Positions 1-8,511 of a DNA stretch of 64,000 bases are shown one piece after another; position 1 is the stretch's first letter; each line of letters opens with the position of its first letter. The position numbers and the translations under genes were made by a program. The notes beneath the pieces are model-generated. The model had not been told where the DNA came from. It made no database searches and worked only from the letters and a program-made list of their open reading frames with translations. Source of the DNA: Roseobacter sp. CCS2 (GTDB lineage: Bacteria; Pseudomonadota; Alphaproteobacteria; Rhodobacterales; Rhodobacteraceae); contig NZ_AAYB01000002.1 in assembly GCF_000169435.1 (NCBI RefSeq), forward strand, positions 62,001 through 126,000. Direction: 5' to 3'.

Positions 1-128
1 CCGAAGCCGGTGGGCGGTTCACCCCATTGTGGGTAGATCGCCCGGTGTTGTCGTCAGGGTCATTTCTGGCCAGCAACGGGGCGCTGCATGATGCGGTCGC
101 GGCGACATTGAACAAAGCGCAGGTTTAG
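1..128 (+). CDS. Inositol monophosphatase-family protein, C-terminal fragment
   Basis: The window opens inside a gene: an open frame runs from base 3 to a TAG at 126-128 and encodes about 41 residues. It begins EAGGRFTPLW and later reads SNGALHDAV. That combination, a Gly-Gly followed by a short strand and then a Ser-Asn-Gly...His segment, is the usual C-terminal end of inositol-monophosphatase-like enzymes, which include histidinol-phosphatases. The metal-binding and catalytic parts lie upstream of the window, so substrate cannot be judged. Family assignment is moderately secure; function within the family is open. Confidence 0.55.
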   Translation, partial: EAGGRFTPLWVDRPVLSSGSFLASNGALHDAVAATLNKAQV

Positions 129-211
129 GGGCCGTTTTCAGCATAAAGAGGCTCAGGTCTGAAGAATAAACCGCTGGTTTCACACTGACCGCGGCTTTCG
201 TTCAGGCAGCT

Positions 212-940
212 TTAGCTGCGTGGCCCGTTCATTTCGCTTAGCGGGCAAACATCATCCTCAAACGGGACGTGACGGTGGCGGAAGGTTTTGCCGGGAATGC
301 ATTCTGGCTGACTGATCCGGCCCATGCGGAAGTGGCGAAAATCTTTGCGCGCAGGGTCCCAAGCCACCAGATACCACAATGGCGGCAGGATCAGCATGGC
401 TTGTGGTTCAACCTCGCGCGTGGTTTGGGCGCCTTTTGCATCGGTGTATTGGAACCGCAGATACAGTTTTTCAAGAAAAGCGACTTCAAACGTCGGCAAC
501 AGGGCAGGGTCCATTGGCCCGATGTTAGAAATATCCTGAAGCGGCGACAGCTGCCCGACATGCAGACAATCCAGAAAGCGGCGCAGATCACGTACCTTAT
601 CTGATGGCAGGGCTTTTTCGATCTTGGCCAGCCCCGCATCGGCAAGGTCAGCAAAAGGCAGGTTCTGTGCCGCGCGCATTGTCGCCACACTGATCAGCAA
701 GGCGAACACCTCTGTCACGTTTAGTCGTGCTGTGGTTTGCACCGATTGCGGGTCAAGCTGCACGCCACCGCCCGGCCCGGTTTCTGAGTGGATGACAAAG
801 CCAGCGTCCCTTAGCGCGCAGATATCACGTAACACCGTGCGGCGTGATGCGCCGACCTCTTGGGCGAGTGCGTCAACGGTTGATGTTCCGGTGCGGCGCA
901 GGCTGCGCACGATGGTGTCATGGCGAAGGCGTATATTCAT
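212..940 (-). CDS. HTH/WYL-domain transcriptional regulator (YafY/DeoR type)
   Basis: A 242-residue cytoplasmic DNA-binding protein. Residues about 5-60 form a winged helix-turn-helix (ASRRTVLRDICALRDAG), with the Gly-rich wing GPGGG just after it. A WYL-type ligand-sensing domain occupies roughly residues 135-215 (LPPLWYLVAWD, then FRHFRMGRI). Its length is typical for a single-HTH WYL regulator. The gene is transcribed away from the RidA gene, and a long inverted repeat sits in the 87-bp gap, so it probably controls that gene and itself. The ligand is unknown. Confidence 0.85.
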   Translation of the reverse strand: MNIRLRHDTIVRSLRRTGTSTVDALAQEVGASRRTVLRDICALRDAGFVIHSETGPGGGVQLDPQSVQTTARLNVTEVFALLISVATMRAAQNLPFADLADAGLAKIEKALPSDKVRDLRRFLDCLHVGQLSPLQDISNIGPMDPALLPTFEVAFLEKLYLRFQYTDAKGAQTTREVEPQAMLILPPLWYLVAWDPARKDFRHFRMGRISQPECIPGKTFRHRHVPFEDDVCPLSEMNGPRS

Positions 941-954
941 TTTGCCAGTCTAAC

Positions 955-986
955 ACATATAGTGACAAAATTTGGCACTAATATGT
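955..986. promoter_or_regulatory. Palindromic operator between WYL regulator and RidA gene
   Basis: Seen directly: AGTGACAAA (961-969) and TTTGGCACT (971-979) form an inverted repeat with one mismatch around a central A. The symmetry extends outward to ACATAT (955-960) and ATATGT (981-986), offset by one base. A 32-bp dyad centred between divergent start codons is what an autoregulating dimeric repressor or activator would bind. The adjacent WYL regulator is the obvious candidate (inference). Confidence 0.6.
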
Positions 987-1027
987 TTTAGACCATTTTC
1001 AGACACACAGAATAGGACGTGATCAAA

Positions 1028-1423
1028 ATGGAACGTAAAGCAGTGAACCCTTGGAACTGGTCTTTGAAGCTGGGTTATAACCAAGGCGAAGTTATCTCAG
1101 GTGCCACGCGGCAGTTGACCTGTGCGGGGCAAACCGCCGTTGATGGCGCAGGTAATCCGCAACATCCCGGCGACATGCGTGCCCAGATTGCTTTGGCGCT
1201 GGATAATCTGGAAGCGGTGCTGGCAGAGGCCGGTATGGACCTGACCAATATCACCCGTCTTGGTGTCTTTGCCACTGATGTGGATGAGGCGCTGAAGAAC
1301 TTTGATTTGATGGGTATGCGCTTTGGCCCGGTTCAGGCCGCGCCACCCATGACATTACTGGGCGTGACCCGGTTGGCCATTTCGGGCCTTCTGTTCGAGA
1401 TTGAAGCGACGGCTGTTACATAG
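1028..1423 (+). CDS. RidA family (YjgF/YER057c/UK114) protein
   Basis: 131 residues when started at ATG 1028. AGGAC lies about 10 bases upstream; the in-frame GTG at 1019 directly abuts that purine stretch and is a poorer start. The sequence has the RidA fold pattern: GATRQLTCAGQTAVDGAGN near the N-terminus, then a middle segment on RVGVFATDVD-type strands and a C-terminal ALLFEIEATA strand. RidA proteins are small trimeric cytoplasmic enzymes that hydrolyse reactive enamine/imine intermediates to ketoacids, although many subfamily members have other or unknown roles. This one lacks a clear catalytic-Arg strand as in archetypal RidA, so it may be a divergent subfamily. It is probably controlled by the divergent WYL regulator. 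Confidence 0.8.
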   Translation: MERKAVNPWNWSLKLGYNQGEVISGATRQLTCAGQTAVDGAGNPQHPGDMRAQIALALDNLEAVLAEAGMDLTNITRLGVFATDVDEALKNFDLMGMRFGPVQAAPPMTLLGVTRLAISGLLFEIEATAVT

Positions 1424-1459
1424 CTTTGCGTGATGCGGGATCACTGCTGTCTGTCGGGC

Positions 1460-2026
1460 TTATCTCCGGCGGGCAGGCAGCATCCGGTACAGCAATCCGT
1501 CTTTCATAAACAGCTGATGTCGCAGCACGATAAACAGGTGGCCCGCCACCGCCGCGGCCAGCACATAGCCCGACACGATATGCACCCACTTGCCAATAAA
1601 CGCGAGGGTCTCGGACCGGCCAATTGGATCGGGCAGTTTGTACTCACCAAAAAGCAGCACGCCAAAGCCACCTGCCATGACGTAAATAAAACCGCTGACA
1701 GGCATCACGAACATGGCCAGATAAAGCACCTGTTCAAGGCGGTGGATGGTCTTTTTCTCGCCGCTGGACAGGGTCGGCGCCCATCCCGGCAATTGCCCGG
1801 CATAGCGGTTCAACAGGCGAAATACGGCAATCGCCAACGCCACAAGGCCGATGGATTTGTGCCAGTTGTAATAATCGTTCTGGCCCAACCCAACGACAAC
1901 ATCGCCACGCTGCATGCCTGTCATGATATTGCCGCTGACGTATTGCCAGGCGAACAGAATAACGATGATCCAGTGGAAAAGTTTGGTGAAAGAGCCGTAA
2001 CTGGCGCTGGTATTCTTTAAAGGCAT
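1460..2026 (-). CDS. Cytochrome b561 family protein
   Basis: A 188-residue integral membrane protein with four predicted hydrophobic helices. Histidines sit where b561-type haem ligands are expected: LFHWIIVILF in helix 1, WHKSIGLVALA before helix 2, HRLEQVLYLAMF at helix 3 and HIVSGYVLAAAVAGH in helix 4. Family members (YodB/CybB type) are di-haem b-type cytochromes of the inner membrane that pass electrons between quinone and periplasmic partners. No partner gene is adjacent. It is divergent from the DUF523 gene and converges on the RidA gene. Confidence 0.88.
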   Translation of the reverse strand: MPLKNTSASYGSFTKLFHWIIVILFAWQYVSGNIMTGMQRGDVVVGLGQNDYYNWHKSIGLVALAIAVFRLLNRYAGQLPGWAPTLSSGEKKTIHRLEQVLYLAMFVMPVSGFIYVMAGGFGVLLFGEYKLPDPIGRSETLAFIGKWVHIVSGYVLAAAVAGHLFIVLRHQLFMKDGLLYRMLPARRR

Positions 2027-2212
2027 CGTGCGTCCAATATCCTAAATTTATTGCCAGAAATCGTAGGGGAGTTGGACAGCAAAAGCTATGATTTGTGCGT
2101 GGAAAAATCGGAAAAAAGGGTGGCGCTTGCGGGTGCAAGTGCCGGTTTAGTGCAGGCCCGCCGTGTCGCACTGCTGCTTGGGTTCTGTGCCGATACTGTT
2201 TACCGTCCTGAT

Positions 2213-2704
2213 ATGGACCGTATTTTGATATCCGCCTGTCTTGTTGGTCGCCCTGTTCGTTACAATGGGACAGATAAGACAACCGATGCTGCGGACATTA
2301 TCGCGCGTTGGGGGTGTGAAGGGCGACTGGTGCCGCTGTGCCCCGAAATTGCTGTCGGATTTCCAACACCGCGCCCCCCAGCCGAGATCTGCGGCATGGA
2401 TGGCGGTGGTGCTGATGTTCTGGCCGGCACGGCGCAGGTGGTCGAGGATATCGGCAGGGACGTATCCGCGCTTTATATTCGGGCCGCACATGACACTGTC
2501 GCATTCGCCAAACGGTACGAGTGCCGCCATGCGGTTCTGACAGATGGGTCGCCATCATGCGGATCGACATTCATTTATGACGGCACATTTTCGGGTGTCA
2601 CCAGACCGGGCATGGGGGCGACCACGGCGGCTTTGCGTCAGGCAAACGTCCATGTTTGGCCCGAGACACAAATCGCGGCACTGGATGCGCTGTTGCGTAG
2701 GTAA
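2213..2704 (+). CDS. DUF523 family protein
   Basis: 163 residues if started at ATG 2213, where the protein begins MDRILISACLVG. That is the conserved N-terminus of DUF523 proteins. The frame stays open back to TTG 2051, but the extra 54 residues look unlike any domain and lack family similarity. Cysteines are conserved in SACLVG and in the PSCG motif (TDGSPSCGS), and CPE appears in PLCPEIAVGFPTPR. The function of the family is not established; a thiol- or metal-dependent role is only suggested by the cysteines. No clear Shine-Dalgarno sequence precedes the chosen start, so the start is tentative. Confidence 0.8.
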   Translation: MDRILISACLVGRPVRYNGTDKTTDAADIIARWGCEGRLVPLCPEIAVGFPTPRPPAEICGMDGGGADVLAGTAQVVEDIGRDVSALYIRAAHDTVAFAKRYECRHAVLTDGSPSCGSTFIYDGTFSGVTRPGMGATTAALRQANVHVWPETQIAALDALLRR

Positions 2705-2807
2705 AATTTGACGCGCTTTGCGCCTCTTGTCGGGTCTCTGCCAGCGATGTTAAGTGAGAGGGCTGCGTGCATCCCCGCGCGGACCGATCTTTGCAGGAGC
2801 GCAATTG

Positions 2808-4247
2808 ATGCCCCAGACGTCAGACGACCCGCTGCCACCCGTGCTGCCTGTGATCCTTGCTGGCGGGTCTGGTACGCGCCTGTGGCCGTTATCGCGCAAA
2901 CATTATGCCAAACAATATCTAAGCCTTGATGGCGAGACGACGCTGTTGCAGGCGACGGTCGCGCGTATTGCCGAATTGCCCTGCACGGACCCGCTGGTGA
3001 TTTGTAACGAAGAGACACGGTTTTTGGCTGCTGAACAGATGCGTCAGGCCGGTCATGATGGGGCGTTGATCTTGCTTGAACCGGCAGGGCGCAACACGGC
3101 CCCCGCCATTGCCCTGGCCGCTTTGCAGGCGCAGACGCATGGGGATGATCCGGTCATGTTGGTTATGCCCGCTGATCACAAAATGGCTGATCCAGCCATT
3201 TTCGCCGATGCCGTGCGCACAGCCATCCCTTTTGCGCAGGCGGGTCAGCTTGTGACCTTTGGGATCAGCCCGTCGCGTGCAGAAACCGGTTATGGCTATA
3301 TCCGCACAGGTGATGTGGTGGGGCAGGGACCCGCGCTGGCTGTTGCGGCTTTTGTTGAAAAACCCGACGCAGAGACAGCCGCGCGTTATCTGGCCACAGG
3401 TGCGCATTTATGGAACAGCGGGATATTTCTGTTCCGTGCCAGCCGCTATTTGGCCGAACTTGAAACCCACCGCCCCGATGTTATGACCGCGTGCCGCGCG
3501 GCCTTTGCGGGCAAGACAGGTGATCTGGATTTTCTGCGCTTTGACGCGGATGCGTTTCTGGCCTGCCCTGATGTGTCGATCGATTATGCGGTGATGGAAT
3601 ATACCAGTGACGCTGTCGTCATGCCGATTGACCCAAGTTGGAGCGATATCGGGTCATGGGCCGCACTTTGGGATGCATCAGACAAAGACGCTGACGGCAA
3701 TTGCGAAATCGGTGATGTTCTGAGCCTTCATGGATCAGGCAATTACATCAACGCAGGCAGCCGCCTTGTGACCGCGGTAGGCTTGCAGGATACGGTTGTG
3801 GTGGAAACCAAAGACGCGGTCTTTGTTGCGCCAAAAGACAGGGTGTCAGAGATCAAAGATCTGATTGCACAGATGACCGCAGAGGGCCGACCGGAACTGG
3901 ACCATCACCGCGTCGTTTACCGACCTTGGGGGATGTATGACAGCGTGGATATGGGTGATCGGTATCAGGTCAAGCGGATCACCGTGAACCCCGGCGCCAA
4001 GCTGTCGTTGCAAAAGCACCATCACCGGGCTGAACATTGGATCGTGGTGCGTGGCTGCGCCAAGGTAACCCGTGGTGACGAAACGCTGGTCCTGTCGGAA
4101 AACCAATCAACCTATATTCCGCTGGGCGAAATCCATGCGCTTGAAAACCCCGGCAAGATCCCGTTGGAACTGATCGAGGTGCAATCTGGCAGCTATCTGG
4201 GCGAAGATGATATCGAGCGGTTTGAAGACAGGTACGGCAGGGCCTAG
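2808..4247 (+). CDS. manC: Mannose-1-phosphate guanylyltransferase / mannose-6-phosphate isomerase
   Basis: A bifunctional cytoplasmic enzyme of 479 residues, the normal length for the ManC/AlgA/CpsB type. ATG 2808 is preceded by AGGAG at 2795-2799, which favours it over the upstream in-frame start. The nucleotidyltransferase signature GGSGTRLWPLSR is at residues 19-30, and FVEKP lies further on. The C-terminal 110 residues form a cupin-type phosphomannose isomerase domain (RPWGMYDSVD, then HHHRAEHWIVVRG). It converts fructose-6-P to mannose-6-P and mannose-1-P plus GTP to GDP-mannose for surface polysaccharide. No other polysaccharide genes are next to it. The symbol follows family convention; cpsB or algA would be equivalent. 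Confidence 0.93.
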   Translation: MPQTSDDPLPPVLPVILAGGSGTRLWPLSRKHYAKQYLSLDGETTLLQATVARIAELPCTDPLVICNEETRFLAAEQMRQAGHDGALILLEPAGRNTAPAIALAALQAQTHGDDPVMLVMPADHKMADPAIFADAVRTAIPFAQAGQLVTFGISPSRAETGYGYIRTGDVVGQGPALAVAAFVEKPDAETAARYLATGAHLWNSGIFLFRASRYLAELETHRPDVMTACRAAFAGKTGDLDFLRFDADAFLACPDVSIDYAVMEYTSDAVVMPIDPSWSDIGSWAALWDASDKDADGNCEIGDVLSLHGSGNYINAGSRLVTAVGLQDTVVVETKDAVFVAPKDRVSEIKDLIAQMTAEGRPELDHHRVVYRPWGMYDSVDMGDRYQVKRITVNPGAKLSLQKHHHRAEHWIVVRGCAKVTRGDETLVLSENQSTYIPLGEIHALENPGKIPLELIEVQSGSYLGEDDIERFEDRYGRA

Positions 4248-4274
4248 CGGGTTCACCGCTGCCCGACCAAGGGC

Positions 4275-4514
4275 TTAGTCCCGTGCTGTCGCTTGCGTTT
4301 CGTCGAATAGTTTGAGCAGATAAATCGTCTCATTGCGATCAAAACCATGCCATTGCGCGCGCAATACCAGTTTCAGATGATCACGTTGGCGTTTGCTTAG
4401 TATCCGGTCTTTTAGCGGCACGGGGCCTGCGCCGTGGCTGTGATGACGGCACAGCCAAAGCATCAGGTGGTAAAGGTCGTAAAGGCGCAGAACTGTTGGG
4501 GCAACATAGGTCAT
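4275..4514 (-). CDS. Small hypothetical protein downstream of cold-shock gene
   Basis: 79 residues, basic and His/Leu-rich (LYDLYHLMLWLCRHHSHG), with no signal peptide or membrane segment that I trust. The gene follows the two-domain cold-shock gene on the same strand after 56 bp, so the two are probably co-transcribed. I do not recognise the family. The even spread of hydrophobic residues and the match to the strand of its neighbour argue for a real gene, but the product is unknown. Confidence 0.55.
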   Translation of the reverse strand: MTYVAPTVLRLYDLYHLMLWLCRHHSHGAGPVPLKDRILSKRQRDHLKLVLRAQWHGFDRNETIYLLKLFDETQATARD

Positions 4515-4570
4515 TGTTCAGGTGTCCTATCAAATTGGGGGTGACTTTTCAGGCGAAGTTGCCGGCGCGT

Positions 4571-5080
4571 TCAGCACCAATCATGGACTGAAAAAACGCT
4601 TTTGCGCCCTTCCGTTTCCGCGATCTGAACGCAAAGCGCATCACCCGATTGCAGATCACCCAACATGGATTTGCGCAGCGTTGCGGCCCCGACAAATATG
4701 TCCTCTGCGCAACCAAACGCGTTCACGAACCCGTATCCTTTGCTGGGATCAAACCATTTCACCCGTACCGGAATACGCTCTTCCAAAACAACATCAGGTT
4801 CTAGCTGCGGGTCCGGAACGGCCCTGGGCGATGGTGGGGCGATGGCGAAGATTTCGATAATCTTAAAGCCGTTTTCCGTAGACTGATAGGCGAATTCAAC
4901 TGATGATCCTTCGGCAATACTGGTGCGTCCGAACCCATGCAGAATGTTTTGATGTAAAAGAAAGTCGGTCTCAATCCCGTCAATGACCACAAAGCCAAAG
5001 CCGCGGTATGCGTCGAACCATTTCACGGTTCCGGTTTGCGCCCTTGATTGGTCGAACTGAGGTATAGCGAGCTTATTCAT
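4571..5080 (-). CDS. Two-domain cold-shock (CSD) protein
   Basis: 169 residues containing two S1-like cold-shock domains. The first spans about residues 16-80 (TVKWFDAYRGFGFV, an RNP1-like KWF...GFGFV motif). The second spans about residues 105-168 (VRVKWFDPSKGYGFVNAFG). A Pro-rich linker joins them. Tandem CSD proteins are common in alphaproteobacteria and are presumed RNA or single-strand DNA chaperones in the cytoplasm. The second RNP2 position reads DIFVGAATL rather than the usual DVFVHxS, so one aromatic/His contact is lost there. An AGGAG sequence lies just before the start (read on the minus strand). Confidence 0.9.
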   Translation of the reverse strand: MNKLAIPQFDQSRAQTGTVKWFDAYRGFGFVVIDGIETDFLLHQNILHGFGRTSIAEGSSVEFAYQSTENGFKIIEIFAIAPPSPRAVPDPQLEPDVVLEERIPVRVKWFDPSKGYGFVNAFGCAEDIFVGAATLRKSMLGDLQSGDALCVQIAETEGRKSVFSVHDWC

Positions 5081-5425
5081 ATGCGTATCTCCTGGTTAAC
5101 AAATGACTTGCAACCATGGCCTCTGAATTTGTCCGGGGCTGTGAACACTGATTGGTTGCAGGATGAAGATACGCCGCCGCTGCCGCCCAAATCAGGCTAC
5201 GGAGGGTGAGTCACAGGTTACAAAATGGTTAACGCATTGAATTTCATTGAAAATATAGGGCGGTCTGCATGACACCTAAATCGCAATCGCGTGCCGCAGC
5301 AAAGTATTGCTAAAGTAGCACGAGTGGCTAAACTACACGTTAACCTTGTTTAACGCGCGTGTGTCGAAGGCCGTTCGTGCACCCGCGCTGTGTGTATTTG
5401 ACGACAACCAGATGAATTTGAGTAA
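5081..5425. other. Divergent intergenic region upstream of cold-shock and TPR genes
   Basis: 345 bp with no credible gene; the only ATG-started frames are under 30 codons. It is more A+T-rich than its surroundings, notably around 5220-5350, and must carry the promoters for both flanking genes. The stretch beside the cold-shock start would be its leader. Cold-shock mRNAs often have long structured leaders, but I could not identify a specific structure here. Confidence 0.5.
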
Positions 5426-7060
5426 ATGGGTTCTGACGAACAGATTACAGAGTATCTTGAGTGTGTGGCCGTCTCTGAAGTGTTGGGGAAAAGTGAACGC
5501 CGCCTGCATCTGCTTGAATATCTGATCCGTACCGAACACAGCGGCGCTGGCGATACGTTGAAAGCCTATGCGATCGGCATTGATGTGCTGGGCAAACCTG
5601 ACGACTTTGATCCGGCGATAGACAGCAGCGTGCGGGTGGAAATGGGCCGGTTGCGCACGGCGCTGGCAAGCTTTGAAAGCAGCGATGCGGCGCGCTGTAC
5701 CCTGTCTGTCGAAATCCCAACCGGCAGCTACCGCCCTAAGATCACCCAGCGCGCGGCCAAGGTAACAGACAGCGCTGCGCGCCCCACAAGGAAAACCCTG
5801 TTTACGGTCGCGGCCTTGTCCGCCATTTTAACCGCTATGGTGCTGGTTGCTGCGTTTTTGCTGTTGCCACGGGCCGATGAACCGACCCCCCGCACAACCG
5901 CAGGTATCAGGCTTGCCATGGACAGCTTTGAAGGTACGGCGACAGAGACGGCACAGGTCGAAGCGGCGCTGCGCGAAAGTCTGGTCCGCAATCCGTCCAT
6001 CGCCATTCTGTCGCAACGAACCGGTGATACCGCCGATGTTGATTTTGCTTTGCGCGGGTTGATCAGCCACCTGAACCGGTTTGAAAGACGCGTCAGTGTT
6101 GAATTGCTGAACGTGCATGAAGACCGGGTGATCTGGACAAAGTCGGTCGGCGTTTCGGATGAAGACGACATCGCCCAGCGGGTGTCAGATGAGGTCGGCG
6201 GTGAATTGAACCTTCGGCTGTTGGGGGCATCGAAAGATTTCCTTGAAGGGCGTAACCCCAAAAGCCTGACAGCCCAGCAGTTGTTTTTGATGGCAACATG
6301 GGTCCCCAGCCCGAAAGCAGCCAATTCGCTGGAATGGGAAGAACAAAAGATCGCCCTGATGCAGCTTGCCTTGGACCGTAACCCGGACCTTGGCACCGCG
6401 CATTCCGTGATGGCTGATAAACTGGCGCAGCTGGCGAATTTTTATCCCGACTATAACACCCCCGAAACGCAGGAAATGGTGTTGACCCACATTGATCGCG
6501 CGACACGGTTGGAACCGTTTCACCCTGATGCGATGTTCAATGTCGCGCAGGCCCATTGGCATGCCGGGCGCATCCGTGAAAGCCATGTGGTGATGCGCCG
6601 TGTGCTTGACCTTGACCCGGGCCATGGTCTGGCGCGTTTTTTGGCCGATGTTGTGCCTTATACCTGTGTTGTCCCGCCCCCGTCGGTTATTGCGCGCACC
6701 GTCGCATTCGATGCCGCCCTGTCGCCTAATAATCCGATGCGTTGGATTACCTTGAATTGGATTGCCTGGCTTAAGATCAACGCAGGAGACGATGAAGGCG
6801 CCTTGCAAGCCAAAGAGCAGGCGTCGCTGATATTCGAGACACCTTACACCTTCGCCGGTCACGCGATGCTGTTGAACAGAATGGGCCGGCCTGATGACGC
6901 AATGCATGTGATGGCGCGGCAGCAATCAAACTGGCCGGCCATTTCGGCTGCACATTTTGCCCAAGTGACCATGCCACGGCTGTGTCGCGAAAGTGATGCG
7001 CCGGGGCCCTTGTTGGGCGATTATGAAGCGCTGGCAAACCTATTGGCGCGCGCGGAGTGA
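5426..7060 (+). CDS. Membrane-anchored TPR protein with winged-helix-like N-terminal domain
   Basis: 544 residues. Residues about 5-105 match the cytoplasmic domain seen in rhizobial and roseobacter adenylate-cyclase-like/TPR proteins: KAYAIGIDVLG, then DFDPAIDSSVRVEMGRLR. A single membrane segment follows at about residues 125-147 (LSAILTAMVLVAAFLLL). The remainder would be periplasmic: a TolB/FlgO-like segment around residues 160-275, then TPR-like helical pairs around residues 300-450. No cyclase catalytic domain is present. The layout resembles CadC-type one-component sensors, with a DNA-binding module inside and a sensor outside, but its target is unknown. Only weak ribosome-binding sequence precedes ATG 5426. 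Confidence 0.7.
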   Translation: MGSDEQITEYLECVAVSEVLGKSERRLHLLEYLIRTEHSGAGDTLKAYAIGIDVLGKPDDFDPAIDSSVRVEMGRLRTALASFESSDAARCTLSVEIPTGSYRPKITQRAAKVTDSAARPTRKTLFTVAALSAILTAMVLVAAFLLLPRADEPTPRTTAGIRLAMDSFEGTATETAQVEAALRESLVRNPSIAILSQRTGDTADVDFALRGLISHLNRFERRVSVELLNVHEDRVIWTKSVGVSDEDDIAQRVSDEVGGELNLRLLGASKDFLEGRNPKSLTAQQLFLMATWVPSPKAANSLEWEEQKIALMQLALDRNPDLGTAHSVMADKLAQLANFYPDYNTPETQEMVLTHIDRATRLEPFHPDAMFNVAQAHWHAGRIRESHVVMRRVLDLDPGHGLARFLADVVPYTCVVPPPSVIARTVAFDAALSPNNPMRWITLNWIAWLKINAGDDEGALQAKEQASLIFETPYTFAGHAMLLNRMGRPDDAMHVMARQQSNWPAISAAHFAQVTMPRLCRESDAPGPLLGDYEALANLLARAE

Positions 7061-7067
7061 AGGTTGA

Positions 7068-7097
7068 GGTCCGCGATGCGCCGCGCCCGCGCGGACC
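7068..7097. repeat. GC-rich hairpin downstream of TPR gene
   Basis: GGTCCGCG (7068-7075) pairs exactly with CGCGGACC (7090-7097) across a 14-base loop. It starts seven bases after the TGA stop of the upstream gene. No T-run follows, so it is not a canonical intrinsic terminator. It may stabilise the 3' end of the mRNA. Confidence 0.4.
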
Positions 7098-7162
7098 GTA
7101 CCTGCGCCAGCTTCTTGGCTAGGGTATAAGACGACAAAGAATAGAAACTGAAGGATCGTCAA

Positions 7163-7762
7163 ATGAAGATTATCTTGGTTGGGGCAGCGGGCGATATTGG
7201 ACAGGCCGCATATCAGGAACTTGCTGCGCGGCACGATGTTGTCACCGTTGGGCGCACCACCGGGGAACACCATGTTGATGTCACAGATATTGACGCCGTC
7301 AAAGCATTGTACAGGGCGGTGCGCCCCTTTGATGCGGTGGTGTCATGCGCCGGTGACGCGTCGTTCGCACCGCTTGATGCGTTTGATCAGGATACGTTCA
7401 TGGTCGGTCTTCGTCAAAAGGTCATGGGGCAGGTCAATCTAGTTCTTGCCGGGCTGGATATCATCGCGGATGGCGGATCATTCACATTGACCAGCGGTGT
7501 GCTGGACCGTGATCCAATCCGCATGGGCACAAACGCCGCGACTGCGAACGGGGCGCTGGCCGGTTTTGTCAAAAGTGCCGCAATTGAGATGCCGCGCGCA
7601 CTGCGGGTCAATGTCGTTAGTCCGGGTATGCTTGATGTTTCTGCGCCGCGTTACAGGGAATGGTTTCGCGGGCACAAGCCGGTGTTATCCCATGACGTAG
7701 GACTGGCTTATGCGAAATGCGTCGAAGGGGCGCTGACCGGTCAGGTGGTTGTGGTGGAGTGA
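7163..7762 (+). CDS. Short-chain dehydrogenase/reductase, atypical active site
   Basis: A 199-residue Rossmann-fold protein with the nucleotide-binding GAAGDIGQAA at its N-terminus and the late SDR motif RVNVVSPGML. The canonical YxxxK catalytic pair is missing. In its place the helix reads NAATANGALAGFVKSAA, so the expected Tyr and Lys are replaced. Short SDRs of this kind, around 200 residues with NGAL before the helix, form a known subgroup of uncertain substrate. It may bind NAD(P)(H) without classical oxidoreductase chemistry. Nothing in the neighbouring genes suggests a pathway. Confidence 0.82.
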   Translation: MKIILVGAAGDIGQAAYQELAARHDVVTVGRTTGEHHVDVTDIDAVKALYRAVRPFDAVVSCAGDASFAPLDAFDQDTFMVGLRQKVMGQVNLVLAGLDIIADGGSFTLTSGVLDRDPIRMGTNAATANGALAGFVKSAAIEMPRALRVNVVSPGMLDVSAPRYREWFRGHKPVLSHDVGLAYAKCVEGALTGQVVVVE

Positions 7763-7785
7763 TGGACCGTCAAGGCGTGATGCGA

Positions 7786-8262
7786 TCAGTTATCAAAGCT
7801 CTGATCAAGATAGGTGGCCAGATTTTGCGACGGCGTCTTATTATCGCTGAGCATGTGCTTTTTCCATACGTTAACTTCAAAGTTCACGATGTCCATTTCC
7901 CAGACGCAGCCAAGCACCTCTTTCGCCCCGTCGTGAAAAAGGGTTGGTTCGTCCCAGCTGGCGCGCACCTGCCCTGCATGGGCCAGCACGCTGCCCCACT
8001 GCCAATAAAACACCGGTGAGACGACAGCGACCTGCGCGAAATGGATGATCTGAAACCCGATACCGTGGTTTCCGTCAGCATCCACTAAAGACCCGGCCTT
8101 GGGCAGCAGGCGCATAGCTTTGGCTGTCGCAGCGGTGGTGACATCATCGTTGTATGTATGCCCTTGCGACAGGATAGCGTATCGTTTGAGCTGCCAACCG
8201 CTTTGGTTGAACTGTGGCAGATGCAATGTCGGTCTGGACCGAAACGGTGCAAGATGATCCAT
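7786..8262 (-). CDS. Hypothetical protein, 158 residues
   Basis: A soluble-looking protein without signal peptide or membrane helices, with a strong purine tract (AAAGGGGGG on the minus strand) immediately before the ATG. It is rich in Trp and His (WQLKRYAIL, FYWQWGSVLAHAGQVRASW, VWKKHML) and has alternating strand-like segments in its C-terminal half, suggesting a small beta-rich ligand-binding fold. I do not recognise the family. It converges on the SDR gene and is divergent from the giant surface gene, with about 250 bp between the two starts. Confidence 0.6.
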   Translation of the reverse strand: MDHLAPFRSRPTLHLPQFNQSGWQLKRYAILSQGHTYNDDVTTAATAKAMRLLPKAGSLVDADGNHGIGFQIIHFAQVAVVSPVFYWQWGSVLAHAGQVRASWDEPTLFHDGAKEVLGCVWEMDIVNFEVNVWKKHMLSDNKTPSQNLATYLDQSFDN

Positions 8263-8511
8263 GCCCCCCTTTGTTGTCGCAAGCCTATTGACAGCAGCAC
8301 TGCGGGCCAGCGGGTCATACGATAGTCTATGAGGTGTTGCCCCAGTTCATGCAACGTATGCTGCTAAAAGCGAGCAGTTCATACGCCATTCACGTAAGGA
8401 TTGTTGCGCAATTGATGCGGATGCGGGAATTTTCCCTTTAGAAACAATCGTCACGTTGTTTGCTGCCGTTTGTACGATATTCTGCCTGCATCTTATGGGG
8501 GACGCGTAGTG

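Noticed and set aside
2051-2212. N-terminal extension of the DUF523 protein
   Set aside because: The extra 54 residues from TTG 2051 do not look like a domain, and the family's own N-terminus begins at 2213.
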